DNA of 64,000 bases from Glycomyces algeriensis (GCF_027622855.1 NZ_JAPZVR010000002.1:325708-389707), one strand, 5' to 3'. Shown: positions 8,049 to 17,465, numbered from the stretch's first letter. Made by a program: numbers and translations. Notes: generated by a model from the letters alone, not told the origin.

Positions 8049-9797
8049 ATGGCAACGACCGCGACGCCGCCCACCGACCCCGGGGAGACCCCGCCGCCCG
8101 CCGTGCCCATCGAGGCGGAGGAGCGCCAGACGACCTACCCGGTCGACCGGCCGGTGTTCTGGATCAGCGCCGTCGTCATCCTCGCCGTGATCGTCTTCGG
8201 AGCGGTCTACCCCGACCAGTTCGAGACCGGCTCGACCGCCGCGCTCAATTGGGTCATCGTCAACTTCGCGTGGCTGTTCATCATCGCCGGCAACATCTTC
8301 GTGGTCCTCGCCATCTACATCGCCGCCAGCCGTTTCGGCGCCATCAAGCTCGCCGCGAGCGCGGACGAGGAGCCCGAGTTCGGGACCCTCCCGTGGATCT
8401 CCATGATGTTCGCCGCCGGCATGGGCATCGGCCTCATGTTCTACGGCGTCGCCGAGCCCCTGGCTCACTACTTCGAGGCGCCCCCGCCGCTCGAGCTCAA
8501 CCCGGCGTCCCCCTTCTACAACGACCAGCTCACCGAAGGCGCCCTCGTCTACTCGTTCTTCCACTGGGGACTGCACCCGTGGGCGATCTACGCCGTCGCC
8601 GGCCTCGCCCTCGCGTACTCCACGTTCCGGAAGCAGCGCGGCAACAACATGAGCGACGCGTTCGCGCCCCTCACCGCCGGGAAGCGCTGGGGGCCCATGA
8701 CCGGCAAGGCCATCGACCTGCTCGCCGTGTTCGCAACCGTGTTCGGCACCGCCGCCAGCCTCGGGCTCGGCGCCCTCCAGGTCGCGGTGGGCCTCGAGAT
8801 CGTGGTCGGCGTCCCCGAGTCGACCCAGCTCGAACTGGTCGTCATCATCGCGCTCACCGCAGCGTTCGTCGCCTCGGCGTTCTCCGGCGTCCACCGCGGC
8901 GTCAAATGGCTCTCCACCACGAACGTCGTCCTCGCCCTGTTCCTCATCGTGTTCGTGTTCTTCGCCGGCCCGACCCTCTTCATCCTCGACGCGTGGCCCA
9001 ACGCCATCGGCGGCTACCTCTCCGAGCTCGCCGGCATCTCCAGCGCCACCGGCGCGTTCGGCGGCGGCGAATGGCTGGGCACCTGGACGATCTTCTACTG
9101 GGCGTGGTGGCTGTCGTGGGCGCCCTTCGTGGGCACCTTCATCGCCCGCATCTCCCGCGGCCGCACCATCCGCCAGTTCATCGTCGGCGTCCTCCTCATC
9201 CCCTCGGCCGCGTCCACGCTGTGGTTCGCGATCCTCGGCGGCACCGCCCTGTGGCAGCAGAACCACGGCGAGGACTTCAGCGACGCCGTCGCCCTGGGCG
9301 AGGAGTACTCCCTGTTCGCGCTCCTGGAGTCGCTCCCGCTGTACAGCCTGCTCTCGGGGCTGTCGATGGTGCTCGTCGCCATCTACTTCGTCACCGGCGC
9401 CGACTCGGCCTCGCTCGTGCTCGGCTCGCTCTCCAGCCACGGGTCCCTCGCCCCGAAGAAGCCGCTCGTCGTGTTCTGGGGCGCGACCATCGGCGCCGTC
9501 GCGGCCGTGCTCCTGCTCTCGGGCGGGCTTCAGGGCCTCAAGAACGCGACGATCATCGTCGCGCTCCCGTTCGTCATCGTCATGCTCCTCCTCTGCGTCT
9601 CGCTCATGAAGGAGCTCGCCACCGACCCCGCCGGGCACCCGCTGCGGCACCAGCTGCGGCACAAGGGGTTCCGGGACGCGATCCGCAAACTCGTCGGCGA
9701 AGAGGTCGACTCCCGCACCGCGAACCCCAACAAGTGGAGCCGCGGGCGCGTGCGCTTCGGGGTCGGCAACGGCAAGCGCGGCGGCACAGAGGAGTAG
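8049..9797 (+). CDS. BCCT-family betaine/choline/carnitine transporter
   Basis: Sodium- or proton-coupled importer of a quaternary-ammonium osmolyte, 582 residues, 12 predicted membrane helices. Diagnostic stretches are GMGIGLMFYGVAEP (about 122-135), which includes the substrate/sodium-site glycine-rich unwound helix, and the Trp-rich TM8 segment WWLSWAPFVGTFIARISRG. The C-terminal cytosolic tail is about 70 residues and Arg/Lys-rich; in BetP-like members such a tail senses osmotic stress, which is only an analogy here. Monocistronic; 54 bp precede the next gene. Confidence 0.93.
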   Translation: MATTATPPTDPGETPPPAVPIEAEERQTTYPVDRPVFWISAVVILAVIVFGAVYPDQFETGSTAALNWVIVNFAWLFIIAGNIFVVLAIYIAASRFGAIKLAASADEEPEFGTLPWISMMFAAGMGIGLMFYGVAEPLAHYFEAPPPLELNPASPFYNDQLTEGALVYSFFHWGLHPWAIYAVAGLALAYSTFRKQRGNNMSDAFAPLTAGKRWGPMTGKAIDLLAVFATVFGTAASLGLGALQVAVGLEIVVGVPESTQLELVVIIALTAAFVASAFSGVHRGVKWLSTTNVVLALFLIVFVFFAGPTLFILDAWPNAIGGYLSELAGISSATGAFGGGEWLGTWTIFYWAWWLSWAPFVGTFIARISRGRTIRQFIVGVLLIPSAASTLWFAILGGTALWQQNHGEDFSDAVALGEEYSLFALLESLPLYSLLSGLSMVLVAIYFVTGADSASLVLGSLSSHGSLAPKKPLVVFWGATIGAVAAVLLLSGGLQGLKNATIIVALPFVIVMLLLCVSLMKELATDPAGHPLRHQLRHKGFRDAIRKLVGEEVDSRTANPNKWSRGRVRFGVGNGKRGGTEE

Positions 9798-9851
9798 GCG
9801 GCGCCGGGCGCTGCTATTTTATGGGGTGACCCTGCGGCGGAAGGAAACCCC

Positions 9852-10814
9852 ATGAAGGCGATCGTGGTCGAGCAGACCGGCGGGCCGGGCGTCATGCGAG
9901 TCCTGGAAGGCGAGGACCCGGGCCCCCGCCCCGGCCAGATCGCCGTCAAGGTCGCCGCCGCCGGCGTCAACTTCATCGACGTCTACCACCGCACCGGCGC
10001 CTACGGCCTCCCGCTGCCGTTCACACCCGGCCTCGAAGGCGGCGGGTACGTCGCGGCCGTCGGCGCCGGCGTCACCGGCTTCGACGTCGGCGACGAAGTC
10101 GCCTGGAAGAGCGTCCCCGGGTCCTACGCGGACCTCGTCGTCGGCGACGCCGACCAGTTCGTGCTCGTCCCAGAGAAAGTGGCGGTCGAGACCGCCGCGG
10201 CCGTCATGCTCCAGGGCCTCACCGCGCACTACCTGTGCAACACCGTCCACCCCGTGCAGGAGGGCGACACCGTCATCGTGCACGCCGCCGCCGGCGGCAT
10301 GGGCCTCCTCCTCACCCAGATGGTCAAGTCCAAGGGCGGCAAGGTCATCGGCACCGTCTCCACCGACGCGAAGGCCGAACTCGCCCGCCAGAACGGCGCC
10401 GACCACGTCATGCGCTACGAGGGCTTCGGCGCCAAGGCCCGCGAGCTCACCGGCGGCGAAGGCGTCGCGGCCGTCTACGACGGCGTCGGCAAGACCACCT
10501 TCGCCGAAGGGCTCACCGCACTGCGCCGCCGCGGCGTCATGGCGCTCTTCGGCCAGGCCAGCGGCCCCGTCCCGCCCGTGGACCCGCAGGACCTCCACCG
10601 CGGCGGCTCGCTCGTCCTCACCCGGCCCACCCTCCACGACTTCACCGCGACCCGCGAGGAGTTCCTCTGGCGCGCGAACGAGGTCTTCCAGATGATCGAG
10701 GACGACGACCTGCTCGTGCGCGTCGGCGAGACCTTCCGCCTCGAAGAGGCCCCCGAAGCCCACCAGGCCCTCGAAGCCCGCAAGACCACCGGGAAGCTCC
10801 TCCTCATCCCTTAG
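9852..10814 (+). CDS. Quinone oxidoreductase-like zinc-free MDR protein
   Basis: 320-residue medium-chain dehydrogenase/reductase of the quinone oxidoreductase (QOR) group. The NADPH-binding Rossmann motif HAAAGGMGLLLTQM is centred near residue 140, and zinc-binding cysteines are lacking. It probably reduces quinones or other alpha,beta-unsaturated carbonyls with NADPH. The N-terminus MKAIVVEQTGGPGVM is canonical and GCGGAAGGAAACCCC precedes the ATG. Convergent with the GlxA-type regulator, 25 bp apart. Confidence 0.92.
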   Translation: MKAIVVEQTGGPGVMRVLEGEDPGPRPGQIAVKVAAAGVNFIDVYHRTGAYGLPLPFTPGLEGGGYVAAVGAGVTGFDVGDEVAWKSVPGSYADLVVGDADQFVLVPEKVAVETAAAVMLQGLTAHYLCNTVHPVQEGDTVIVHAAAGGMGLLLTQMVKSKGGKVIGTVSTDAKAELARQNGADHVMRYEGFGAKARELTGGEGVAAVYDGVGKTTFAEGLTALRRRGVMALFGQASGPVPPVDPQDLHRGGSLVLTRPTLHDFTATREEFLWRANEVFQMIEDDDLLVRVGETFRLEEAPEAHQALEARKTTGKLLLIP

Positions 10815-10839
10815 CGCCACTCCACATCACGCACGCACG

Positions 10840-11841
10840 TCACTCCATAGCGGACACCGCGGCCCGCTCGCGGAACGTGCGGCGGTACGCCGACGGCGAC
10901 ACCCCCAGGACCGCCCGCAGGTGCTGCCGCAGCGACACGCCCGTGCCCAGGCCCGCCCGGTGCGCGATCTGGTCCACCGTCAACTCGCTCGACTCCAGGA
11001 GCCGCCGCGCGTGCTCCACGCGCTGCCGGGTGAGCCACTGGGCCGGGCTCTGCCCGGTCTCCTCGCGGAACCGCCGCGTGAAAGAGCGACGGCTCATCCG
11101 CGCCCGACTCGCCAAAGCATCGATCGACAATGGACTGTCGAGGTGCTGCAGCGCCCACTCGCGGACCTCCGCGGTCCCCGCCCCGGTCACCTCCGGCACC
11201 GGCCGCTCGATGAACTGCGCCTGCCCGCCCTCGCGCCACGGCGGCATCACGCAGCGGCGCGCCACCGCGTTCGCGACCTGACTGCCGTGGTCGCGCCGCA
11301 CCAGGTGCAAGCAGAGGTCAACGGCCGCACCGGCTCCGGCCGACGTGAGGATGCGCCCCTCGTCCACGAACAGCACGTCCGGATCGACCCTGACCTCCGG
11401 ATGGCGCTCACTGAGCCGGTCCGTGAGCATCCAGTGAGTGGTCGCGGCGCGGCCGTCGAGCAGCCCCAGGTGGGCGAGCACGAACGCGGCACTGCAGAAG
11501 GAGACGATCCGCGCCTCGGGCCGGATCCGCGCGAAAGCCGCCCCGAGCCCGGCGGGCAGGTCAGGGAAGTCGCAGGTCGGCCCCTCCACCGGGTCCACAG
11601 TGGCCACGATGACGGTGTCGGCGCCGGCCAGCAGCTCTGGCCCGTGCTCCACGTTGATCGTGTACCCGGCGGTGGTGCGCACCGGCCCGCCGTCGAGGGA
11701 GCACACGCGCACCTCGTAGCGGTCGGTCCCGTCGGCGCGGCCGGCCGAGGCGAAGACGCGCTCGGGGATGCCCAGGTCGAAGGTGATCACCCCGTCGAGG
11801 GCGAGGACCGCGATGCGGTGGGGCGCATTGGGTTCCGTCAT
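10840..11841 (-). CDS. GlxA-family regulator (DJ-1/PfpI domain plus AraC helix-turn-helix)
   Basis: 333-residue transcription factor with two domains. Residues ~10-180 form a DJ-1/PfpI class I amidotransferase-like sensor (VIVATVDPVEG.., VSFCSAAFVLAHLG carrying the nucleophile-elbow cysteine). Residues ~230-325 are an AraC-type double helix-turn-helix (SIDALASRARMSRRSFTRRF and GLGTGVSLRQHLR). This architecture is typical of actinobacterial activators responding to small metabolites. It diverges from the NADP oxidoreductase at 11944, its most likely target, across a 102-bp promoter region. Confidence 0.92.
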   Translation of the reverse strand: MTEPNAPHRIAVLALDGVITFDLGIPERVFASAGRADGTDRYEVRVCSLDGGPVRTTAGYTINVEHGPELLAGADTVIVATVDPVEGPTCDFPDLPAGLGAAFARIRPEARIVSFCSAAFVLAHLGLLDGRAATTHWMLTDRLSERHPEVRVDPDVLFVDEGRILTSAGAGAAVDLCLHLVRRDHGSQVANAVARRCVMPPWREGGQAQFIERPVPEVTGAGTAEVREWALQHLDSPLSIDALASRARMSRRSFTRRFREETGQSPAQWLTRQRVEHARRLLESSELTVDQIAHRAGLGTGVSLRQHLRAVLGVSPSAYRRTFRERAAVSAME

Positions 11842-11943
11842 GGCCCGATTCTTTCATATAACGGCCTTCAGGTCACTAGGCGAAGCCGCGCCGCTCGCGA
11901 AGACTGGGGGTCACCGAAAGGCCACTGTCAGAAAGGCAACGCC

Positions 11944-12879
11944 ATGACCACCATGCGCGCCATCGTCCAGAACGCCCTGGGCGGATCCGAAGTCCTCGAG
12001 CTCGCCGAGGTCGAACGGCCCGAACCGGGCGCGGGCGAGATCCTCGTGAAGGTGCACGCCGCCGGCCTGAACCCGGTGGACTGGAAGGTGCGGACCTACG
12101 GCGCGATCACCGGCGACCCGACCCCGTTCACCGTCGGCTGGGACGTCTCGGGCACCGTGGAGGCCGTCGGCCCCGGCGTGCGGCTCTACCGGGTCGGCGA
12201 CGAGGTCTACGGCATGCCGCGGTTCCCGGAGTTCGCCGGCGCCTACGCCGAGTACGTGACCGCGCCCGCCCGCCACTTCGCCCCCAAACCCGCCGGGCTC
12301 AGCCATGAGGAGGCCGCGGCCCTGCCGCTCGCCGCCCTCACCGCCTACCAGTCCCTCGTGGACATCGCGGGCCTCCAAGCGGGCCAGAAGGTCCTCATCC
12401 ACGCCGCCGCGGGCGGCGTCGGCCACCTCGCGGTCCAGATCGCGAAGGCCAAGGGCGCCTACGTGATCGCCACTGCCAGCGCCGCCAAGCACGAGTACCT
12501 GCGGGGCCTCGGCGCCGACGAGGTCATCGACTACACGGCCGGCGACTTCGCCGAGCAGGTGAGCGGTGTCGACGTGGTGCTCGACGGCGTCGGCGGGGAC
12601 TACGCCGCCCGCTCCGCCGCGGTGGTCCGCGACGGCGGCCACCTCGTCATCCTGCCGAGCCCGGCCGAAATCCCCGAGTCCGAGCTGGCCCGGATCAACG
12701 CCGGCTACAACATCGTCGAACCCGACCTGGGCGGGCTCAAGGCGATCACCGCGCTGGTCGAGTCAGGCCGGCTCACGCCCACGGTCTCGGAGACGTACGC
12801 GCTCGAGGACGCGGCCAAGGCCCACGAGTCGCTGGAGCAGGGCCGCACGATCGGCAAGATCGTCCTCACCATCGCCTAA
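11944..12879 (+). CDS. NADP-dependent MDR oxidoreductase
   Basis: 311-residue zinc-free medium-chain reductase of the quinone/enone reductase group. Cofactor motif HAAAGGVGHLAVQIAK near residue 155, and the MDR hallmarks GWDVSGTVEAVG and the aldehyde/enone-reductase C-terminus SLEQGRTIGKIV are present. ATG at 11944 is preceded by GAAAGGCAACGCC. The longer upstream frame overlaps the divergent regulator antisense and is rejected. Probably controlled by the divergent GlxA-type regulator. Substrate unknown. Confidence 0.92.
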   Translation: MTTMRAIVQNALGGSEVLELAEVERPEPGAGEILVKVHAAGLNPVDWKVRTYGAITGDPTPFTVGWDVSGTVEAVGPGVRLYRVGDEVYGMPRFPEFAGAYAEYVTAPARHFAPKPAGLSHEEAAALPLAALTAYQSLVDIAGLQAGQKVLIHAAAGGVGHLAVQIAKAKGAYVIATASAAKHEYLRGLGADEVIDYTAGDFAEQVSGVDVVLDGVGGDYAARSAAVVRDGGHLVILPSPAEIPESELARINAGYNIVEPDLGGLKAITALVESGRLTPTVSETYALEDAAKAHESLEQGRTIGKIVLTIA

Positions 12880-12891
12880 TCGCCTGGCCAG

Positions 12892-12946
12892 TTATCCACA
12901 GACTCTTCACCAGGCAACAAAAGTCAAGCTCACGAAGTTATCCACA
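12892..12946 (+). promoter_or_regulatory. Two consensus DnaA boxes
   Basis: TTATCCACA, the exact consensus DnaA box, appears twice in the same orientation 46 bp apart, in a less GC-rich patch. No dnaA, dnaN, parA or parB is nearby, so this is not oriC. It could be a DnaA-titrating or DnaA-regulated site, or chance. Confidence 0.4.
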
Positions 12947-13066
12947 GGCAGAAAACTCTTGTTGCCGTCCAACTACCCCACATGTTGTAGTAGATAGCAA
13001 AAACGCCATCTGGCACCGGCGGGATGGCGGCGACACAAGGGGATTCGCGAACGTCGCCATACCGAG

Positions 13067-13096
13067 ACCGCGCGCGGGAATCCACCCGCGCGCGGT
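13067..13096 (+). terminator. Putative terminator after NADP oxidoreductase
   Basis: ACCGCGCGCGGG and CCCGCGCGCGGT form a perfect 12-bp stem around a 6-base loop, about 190 bp past the oxidoreductase stop. Confidence 0.5.
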
Positions 13097-13140
13097 CCCC
13101 GCCAGGTGCCACACCCCTCCGCCTCCGCGGAGGCCGAGCG

Positions 13141-13237
13141 TGGGGGGGGGGGGCCCCCCCCGGCCCCCCCCCCCCCCCCCCCACAGCGCCACAGCGGGGG
13201 GGGGGGGGGGGGGGGCGGCCCCCCCCCCCCCCCCCCA
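13141..13237. other. Poly-G/poly-C tract, probable sequencing artefact
   Basis: Uninterrupted runs of G and C of 10 to over 20 bases alternate here, with only a short mixed core (CACAGCGCCACAGC) inside. Similar tracts occur at 23171-23322 and at the right end. Two-colour sequencing dark-cycle G calls, and their reverse complements, would give this. Sequence and length should not be trusted. Confidence 0.8.
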
Positions 13238-13261
13238 CGCCACAACACCATTCAGCTCAGC

Positions 13262-13404
13262 CCAAGACTCGACTAAAGCACTCAGCTCAACTCAGCCCGA
13301 GACTCGAACCAAAGCATTCAACTCAGCCGAAGCCCGACTCAGCATTCAGTTCAGTCCAGCTCGAAACCCAGACGCACATTCAACTCGACTCACCACTCGG
13401 CTCA
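13262..13404. repeat. Degenerate CTCAACTCAGC-type repeats
   Basis: Imperfect units such as CACTCAGCTCAACTCAGCC, ATTCAACTCAGCCGAAGCCC and CACTCGGCTCAACTCGAG run up to and overlap the stop codon of the ABC exporter gene. Similar CTCGACC-TCACTCGGCTCGG sequence lies beyond the other end of the exporter operon, before the TCGGC array. Confidence 0.6.
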
Positions 13405-15186
13405 ACTCGAGCGGGTCTGCTCGACCCACGAGCCGTGCAGCCCGGCATAGACCGAGCCGGGCTCGGCGGCGAGTTCGGCGTGCGGCCCGTGCTGCACCAG
13501 GTTCCCCGCGTCGAAGACCAGCACCTCGTCCGAGGTTTCGGCCGTCGACAGGCGGTGCGCGATGATCACCGTGGTGCGCCCGCGCGTGACCGCGTCGAGG
13601 GCCGATGAGAGCCGCAGCTCGGTGGCCGGGTCGACGGCGCTCGTGGCCTCGTCGAGGACGAGCAGGTCCGGGTCGGCCACATAGGCGCGCACCAGCGACA
13701 CCAATTGGCGCTCGCCCACACTCAGGTTCGCGCCGCTCTCGCCGAGCGGCGTCTCGAGGCCGGCCGAGAGCGTCTCGAGCCAGTCGTCGAGGCCGAGCTC
13801 GGCGAAGGCCACGTAGATCTCCGCGTCCGTCAGCTCGGGCCGGGCGAAGCGCACGTTGTGCGCGAGGGTGCCGTTGAACAGGAAGCCCTCCTGGGGCACC
13901 ATCATCACCCGGCTGCGCAGCGACGCGAACGTGACCCCGGTCAGCGGCACGCCGCCGATGACCACGCTCCCGGAAGTCGGGTCCATCAGGCGGGTCAGCA
14001 GTTTCGCGAACGTGGTCTTGCCCGAGCCGGTCTCGCCGACCACGGCGACCTTCGAATGGGCCCGGATCTCGACGTCGATGCCGTGCAGCACCTCCTCGCC
14101 GCCCGGGTAGGCGAAGCGCACGCCTTCGAAGCGGACCCCAAGGGGCCCTTCGGGAAGGGCGACGCCGTCGACCGGGTCGGCGACGTCGGGCTCGGTGTCG
14201 ACGATGTCGAGCACGCGCCGCCAGCCGGAGACCGCGTTCTGGGCCTCGTTGAGCGTCTCTGTGCCGATCACGATGGGCTGGGTGAAGAGGATGACGAGGA
14301 ACAGGAACGCCGTCAGCTCGCCCACAGTCATCGATCCGTCGGCGACGAGGAACGCGCCGAGGACCACCACGATCACGTTGACGCCCAGGTAGACCAGCTC
14401 CCCCGCGCCGAACGAGAATGCCGAGCGGCTGATCGCGCGGGTCTGGTCGCGCCGGTGCTCGTCGATCGACGCGTCGAGCCGCTCGCTCGTGCGGGCCCCG
14501 ACCCCGTACGCGCGCACGGTGCCCGCGCCGACCACGGACTCGGCGACGGCCGAGAGCATCTTGGACACGCTCTTGCGCACATCCGTATAAGCGGCGGCCA
14601 GGTGCCCCTGGAGCCATTTGATCAGCCAGGTCACGGGGATGAACACGACCCACACCGCGATCGCCAGCTGCCACGAGTAGACCGCCATGACCACGGTGGC
14701 GACGACGATCTGCGCCGCCGCGGTCACCAGCACCATGCCGCCCTGCTGCAGGAACGTGCTCACCTGGTCGATATCGGTCGTGACACGCGCGGTCAGCGCA
14801 CCGCGCCGCTCGGACTGCTGGTGCAGCATCGACAGGTCGTGAATGTGGCGGAACGTCCTGCGCCGCAGCGACGCCAGCGCGTGCTCCGAGACGACGAACA
14901 GGCGCCGGTTCATGAGGTAGTTGGTGCCGGTGGTGACAAGGAGGGCCGCGACGCCGATGGAGGCGACGAGTACGACGTACCCGATGTCGGGTCCGCCTTC
15001 GCCGAGGAGGCCTTTGTCGAGGACCTGCTGCGCGCCGATGGGTACGACGAGGCGGCCGATGGAGGTGACGGCCGCGAGGAACACGGTGAAGCCGAGGCCG
15101 CGGCGCAGCTCGGGCGAGAGCCGTAGGCCGCGTTTGACGGTCTGCCACGGGCCGGGCTGCGTCTGGGTTGCTTCTTGCGCGCTCAC
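13402..15186 (-). CDS. ABC exporter half-transporter, subunit 2 of pair (altered signature motif)
   Basis: 594 residues: membrane domain with six predicted helices (about 30-330), then an ATPase domain (about 350-580). Walker A is GETGSGKTT, Walker B LLVLDEATSAVD with the catalytic Glu, and the H-loop lies in IIAHRLSTAE. The signature motif is LSVGERQ, not the canonical LSGGQ. It starts with GTG at 15186, overlapping the upstream partner by four bases, so the two should form a heterodimer. Substrate unknown; drugs, lipids and peptides are typical. See the partner for the complementary defect. Confidence 0.92.
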   Translation of the reverse strand: MSAQEATQTQPGPWQTVKRGLRLSPELRRGLGFTVFLAAVTSIGRLVVPIGAQQVLDKGLLGEGGPDIGYVVLVASIGVAALLVTTGTNYLMNRRLFVVSEHALASLRRRTFRHIHDLSMLHQQSERRGALTARVTTDIDQVSTFLQQGGMVLVTAAAQIVVATVVMAVYSWQLAIAVWVVFIPVTWLIKWLQGHLAAAYTDVRKSVSKMLSAVAESVVGAGTVRAYGVGARTSERLDASIDEHRRDQTRAISRSAFSFGAGELVYLGVNVIVVVLGAFLVADGSMTVGELTAFLFLVILFTQPIVIGTETLNEAQNAVSGWRRVLDIVDTEPDVADPVDGVALPEGPLGVRFEGVRFAYPGGEEVLHGIDVEIRAHSKVAVVGETGSGKTTFAKLLTRLMDPTSGSVVIGGVPLTGVTFASLRSRVMMVPQEGFLFNGTLAHNVRFARPELTDAEIYVAFAELGLDDWLETLSAGLETPLGESGANLSVGERQLVSLVRAYVADPDLLVLDEATSAVDPATELRLSSALDAVTRGRTTVIIAHRLSTAETSDEVLVFDAGNLVQHGPHAELAAEPGSVYAGLHGSWVEQTRSS

Positions 15187-17126
15187 GCCGTGGTCTCCTC
15201 TTCGTTGCGCTTGGTGCCGTTGAGGCCGGCGTCGTAGAACTCGGTGTCGTTCAGTTCGCCGTCGAATTCGGGGGCGCTGAATTCGGGGTCGTCGAACTCG
15301 CTGTCGAATTCGCGTTCGGCTTCGGCCCGCTCGTAGGCGGTGACGAGGTCGGCGTAGGGCTGGTGGGTCTTGAGGAGGTCCTGGTGGGGGCCGCGGGCGG
15401 TGATGCGGCCGTTCTCGAGGAAGACCACTTCGTCGGCGAGGGCGATGGTGGCTCTGCGGTAGGCGACGACGAGGACGCTCGCGACTTCGGAGGAGTCCTT
15501 GAGGCCGGTGAGGATCTGCGACTCGACTTTCGGGTCGACGGCGCTGGTGGCGTCGTCGAGGATGAGCATCCGGGGTCTGCCGGCGAGGGCGCGCGCGAGG
15601 GTGAGTCGCTGGCGCTGGCCGCCGGAGAGGGTGGTGCCGCGTTCGCCGACCTCGGTGTCGAGGCCGTCGTCGAGGGCGGCGATGAACTTCTCGGCGCCGG
15701 CGGCGACGAGGGCGTCCCAGAGTCGGTCGTCGGTGAGCCCGGCGCGGTCGAGGGCGAGGTTGGCGCGGACGGTGTCGTCGAAGACGAACGGGATCTGCTG
15801 GACGAGCGCGGTGGTGCGGGCGAGGCTCGCGTGGGTGAGGTCGCGCAGGTCTTCGCCGTCGAGGGTGACGGTGCCGCGGCTGGGGTCGACGAGGCGGGCG
15901 GCGAGGTGGGCGAGGGTGGATTTGCCGGAGCCAGTGGCGCCGACGAGGGCGACGGTGGTGCCGGCTTCGACGGAGAAGGTGACTTCGTGGAGGGCTTCGT
16001 GGCCGTCGGGGTAGGCGTAGGCGACGGCGTCGAATTCGAGGCGCGCGGGGGTGGTCGTGTCGGGGAGTTCCTTGTCGCCGTAGGTCATGTCACCGGTGGC
16101 GGAGAGGACGTGGTCGACGCGGCGGCGTCCGACGACGGAGCCGGGGAGGTCGCCGAGGACCCAGCCGATGGCGCGGACGGGGAAGGCGAGCACGGAGAAC
16201 ATGAAGGAGACGGTGACGAGCTGGCCGAGGTCGATGGCGCCGGCTTCGTAGCGGGCGAGGCCGACGAGGAGGGCGACGAGCACGCCGATCTCGGGGAGTC
16301 CGGAGATCGCCGGTTCGAAGGCGGCGCGCAGGCGCCCGACGCCGATCATGGCGTCGCGCAGGTCCTCGGCGGTGGCGGTGAACCGCTCGGTCTCGGCCGC
16401 TTCGCGTCCCATTGCCTTGACGACGAGGGCGCCGTCGAAGGATTCGTGGCCGACGGCGGAGACTTCGGCGCGCAGTTCCTGGGCGCGCTTGGCGCGGGGG
16501 GCCATCTTGGTGGCGAAGAGGGCGTTGAGCGCGAAGAGGGCGGGGAACATGCCGAGGGCGACGAGCGCGATGGCCCAGTCGATCCAGAGGAAGGCGCCCA
16601 TGGCGACGACGACCATGAAGAGGGTGCCGACCGCGAACGGGAGCGGGGCGAGGGGGCGGGTGGCGGCTTCGACGTCGGCGTTCGCGTTGGAGAGGAGGGT
16701 GCCGGTGGGGTGCTTCTGGTGCCAGGAGACGGGGAGGGCGAGGTAGCGGCGGGTGATCTGGCGGCGCCAGTGGGCCTGGACGCCGAACATCATGACGCCG
16801 GCGCCGATGCGGCGGGCGCACATGGTGGAGAAGCGGACGATGGAGGTGCCGACCAGTGCGGCGACGCCGATCATGACGGTGCCGAAGACGACTTCGCCGT
16901 TCTCGTAGGCGGGCACGGCGATCGCGGAGACGACCCACCCGACGACGAAGGAGAGGAAGAGTGTCATCGCGGTGTTCGCCATGGCCCCGGCGGCGCCAAC
17001 CGCGAACGGTTTGGGTTCGAGGCGGATCATGTCGCCGATGTTGCGCAGTCCTTGGCGGAGGATGCGGTCGTCGGCGGGTTGGTCGTCTAGGGACGACGGT
17101 GTGTCGGCGCCGGTGGGCAGCGTCAT
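15183..17126 (-). CDS. ABC exporter half-transporter, subunit 1 of pair (altered Walker B)
   Basis: 647 residues: six-helix membrane domain followed by an ATPase domain. Walker A GATGSGKST and signature LSGGQRQRL are canonical, but Walker B reads MLILDDATSAVD, with Asp replacing the catalytic Glu. Together with the altered LSVGE signature of the partner this fits one degenerate nucleotide site shared between the subunits, as in BmrCD or TM287/288-type heterodimers. The C-terminus is a Glu/Asp/Phe-rich tail with repeated EFD.-type units. ATG at 17126 is chosen over a longer frame into repeat DNA. Confidence 0.92.
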   Translation of the reverse strand: MTLPTGADTPSSLDDQPADDRILRQGLRNIGDMIRLEPKPFAVGAAGAMANTAMTLFLSFVVGWVVSAIAVPAYENGEVVFGTVMIGVAALVGTSIVRFSTMCARRIGAGVMMFGVQAHWRRQITRRYLALPVSWHQKHPTGTLLSNANADVEAATRPLAPLPFAVGTLFMVVVAMGAFLWIDWAIALVALGMFPALFALNALFATKMAPRAKRAQELRAEVSAVGHESFDGALVVKAMGREAAETERFTATAEDLRDAMIGVGRLRAAFEPAISGLPEIGVLVALLVGLARYEAGAIDLGQLVTVSFMFSVLAFPVRAIGWVLGDLPGSVVGRRRVDHVLSATGDMTYGDKELPDTTTPARLEFDAVAYAYPDGHEALHEVTFSVEAGTTVALVGATGSGKSTLAHLAARLVDPSRGTVTLDGEDLRDLTHASLARTTALVQQIPFVFDDTVRANLALDRAGLTDDRLWDALVAAGAEKFIAALDDGLDTEVGERGTTLSGGQRQRLTLARALAGRPRMLILDDATSAVDPKVESQILTGLKDSSEVASVLVVAYRRATIALADEVVFLENGRITARGPHQDLLKTHQPYADLVTAYERAEAEREFDSEFDDPEFSAPEFDGELNDTEFYDAGLNGTKRNEEETTA

Positions 17127-17295
17127 TGGGTCTCCGGTCGGTGGGTACGGGCGCCAGCCCTGGGAGGCGCTGGCTAGCCGGTCGGCAAGCAACCGCTAGC
17201 AATCATGCCTCGCGCCTGCGACAGTCGCCAACCGCAATTCCACCCGACGGCATCGAACGGCATGATCACGCACGGTTCAGCACCAGTCGACAAAT

Positions 17296-17371
17296 TGTCG
17301 TACCCCTAGGTCAGGGTTGATACCGGGGGCCCATCGATGTCCGATTTGCGGAGACCCTCCGCTCACGTTCG
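17296..17371 (+). repeat. Dispersed intergenic element, subtype A
   Basis: Matches the copies at 684-757 and 58803-58880 with few substitutions (CTAGGTCAGGG in place of GCATGTCAGGG; GCGGAGACCC in place of GCCGGGACCC). It lies about 370 bp downstream of the hisF stop. Confidence 0.9.
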
Positions 17372-17465
17372 CTGTCCTCTCGGCAGGTGTGGCGAATTCC
17401 CGCGCCGATCACTCCTCGGGCGGGGCCAGCGCTCAAGCCATTTCAGACTCGACCCTCGACCTCAC

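Larger units (their letters stand above)
12880..13401. other. Gene-free stretch: DnaA-box pair, hairpin, G/C tract and degenerate repeats
   Basis: 522 bp without a credible gene. From left: two TTATCCACA boxes (12892-12900, 12938-12946) with an inverted pair GGCAACAA / TTGTTGCC around them in a locally AT-richer patch; a 12-bp stem hairpin at 13067-13096; homopolymer G/C tract at 13141-13237; then an AT-richer degenerate repeat of CACTCAGCTCAACTCAGCC-like units up to the end of the next gene. Confidence 0.75.

Noticed and set aside
10921..11943. N-terminal extension of the NADP oxidoreductase ORF
   Set aside because: It is antisense to the GlxA-type regulator and does not match the MDR family start at 11944.
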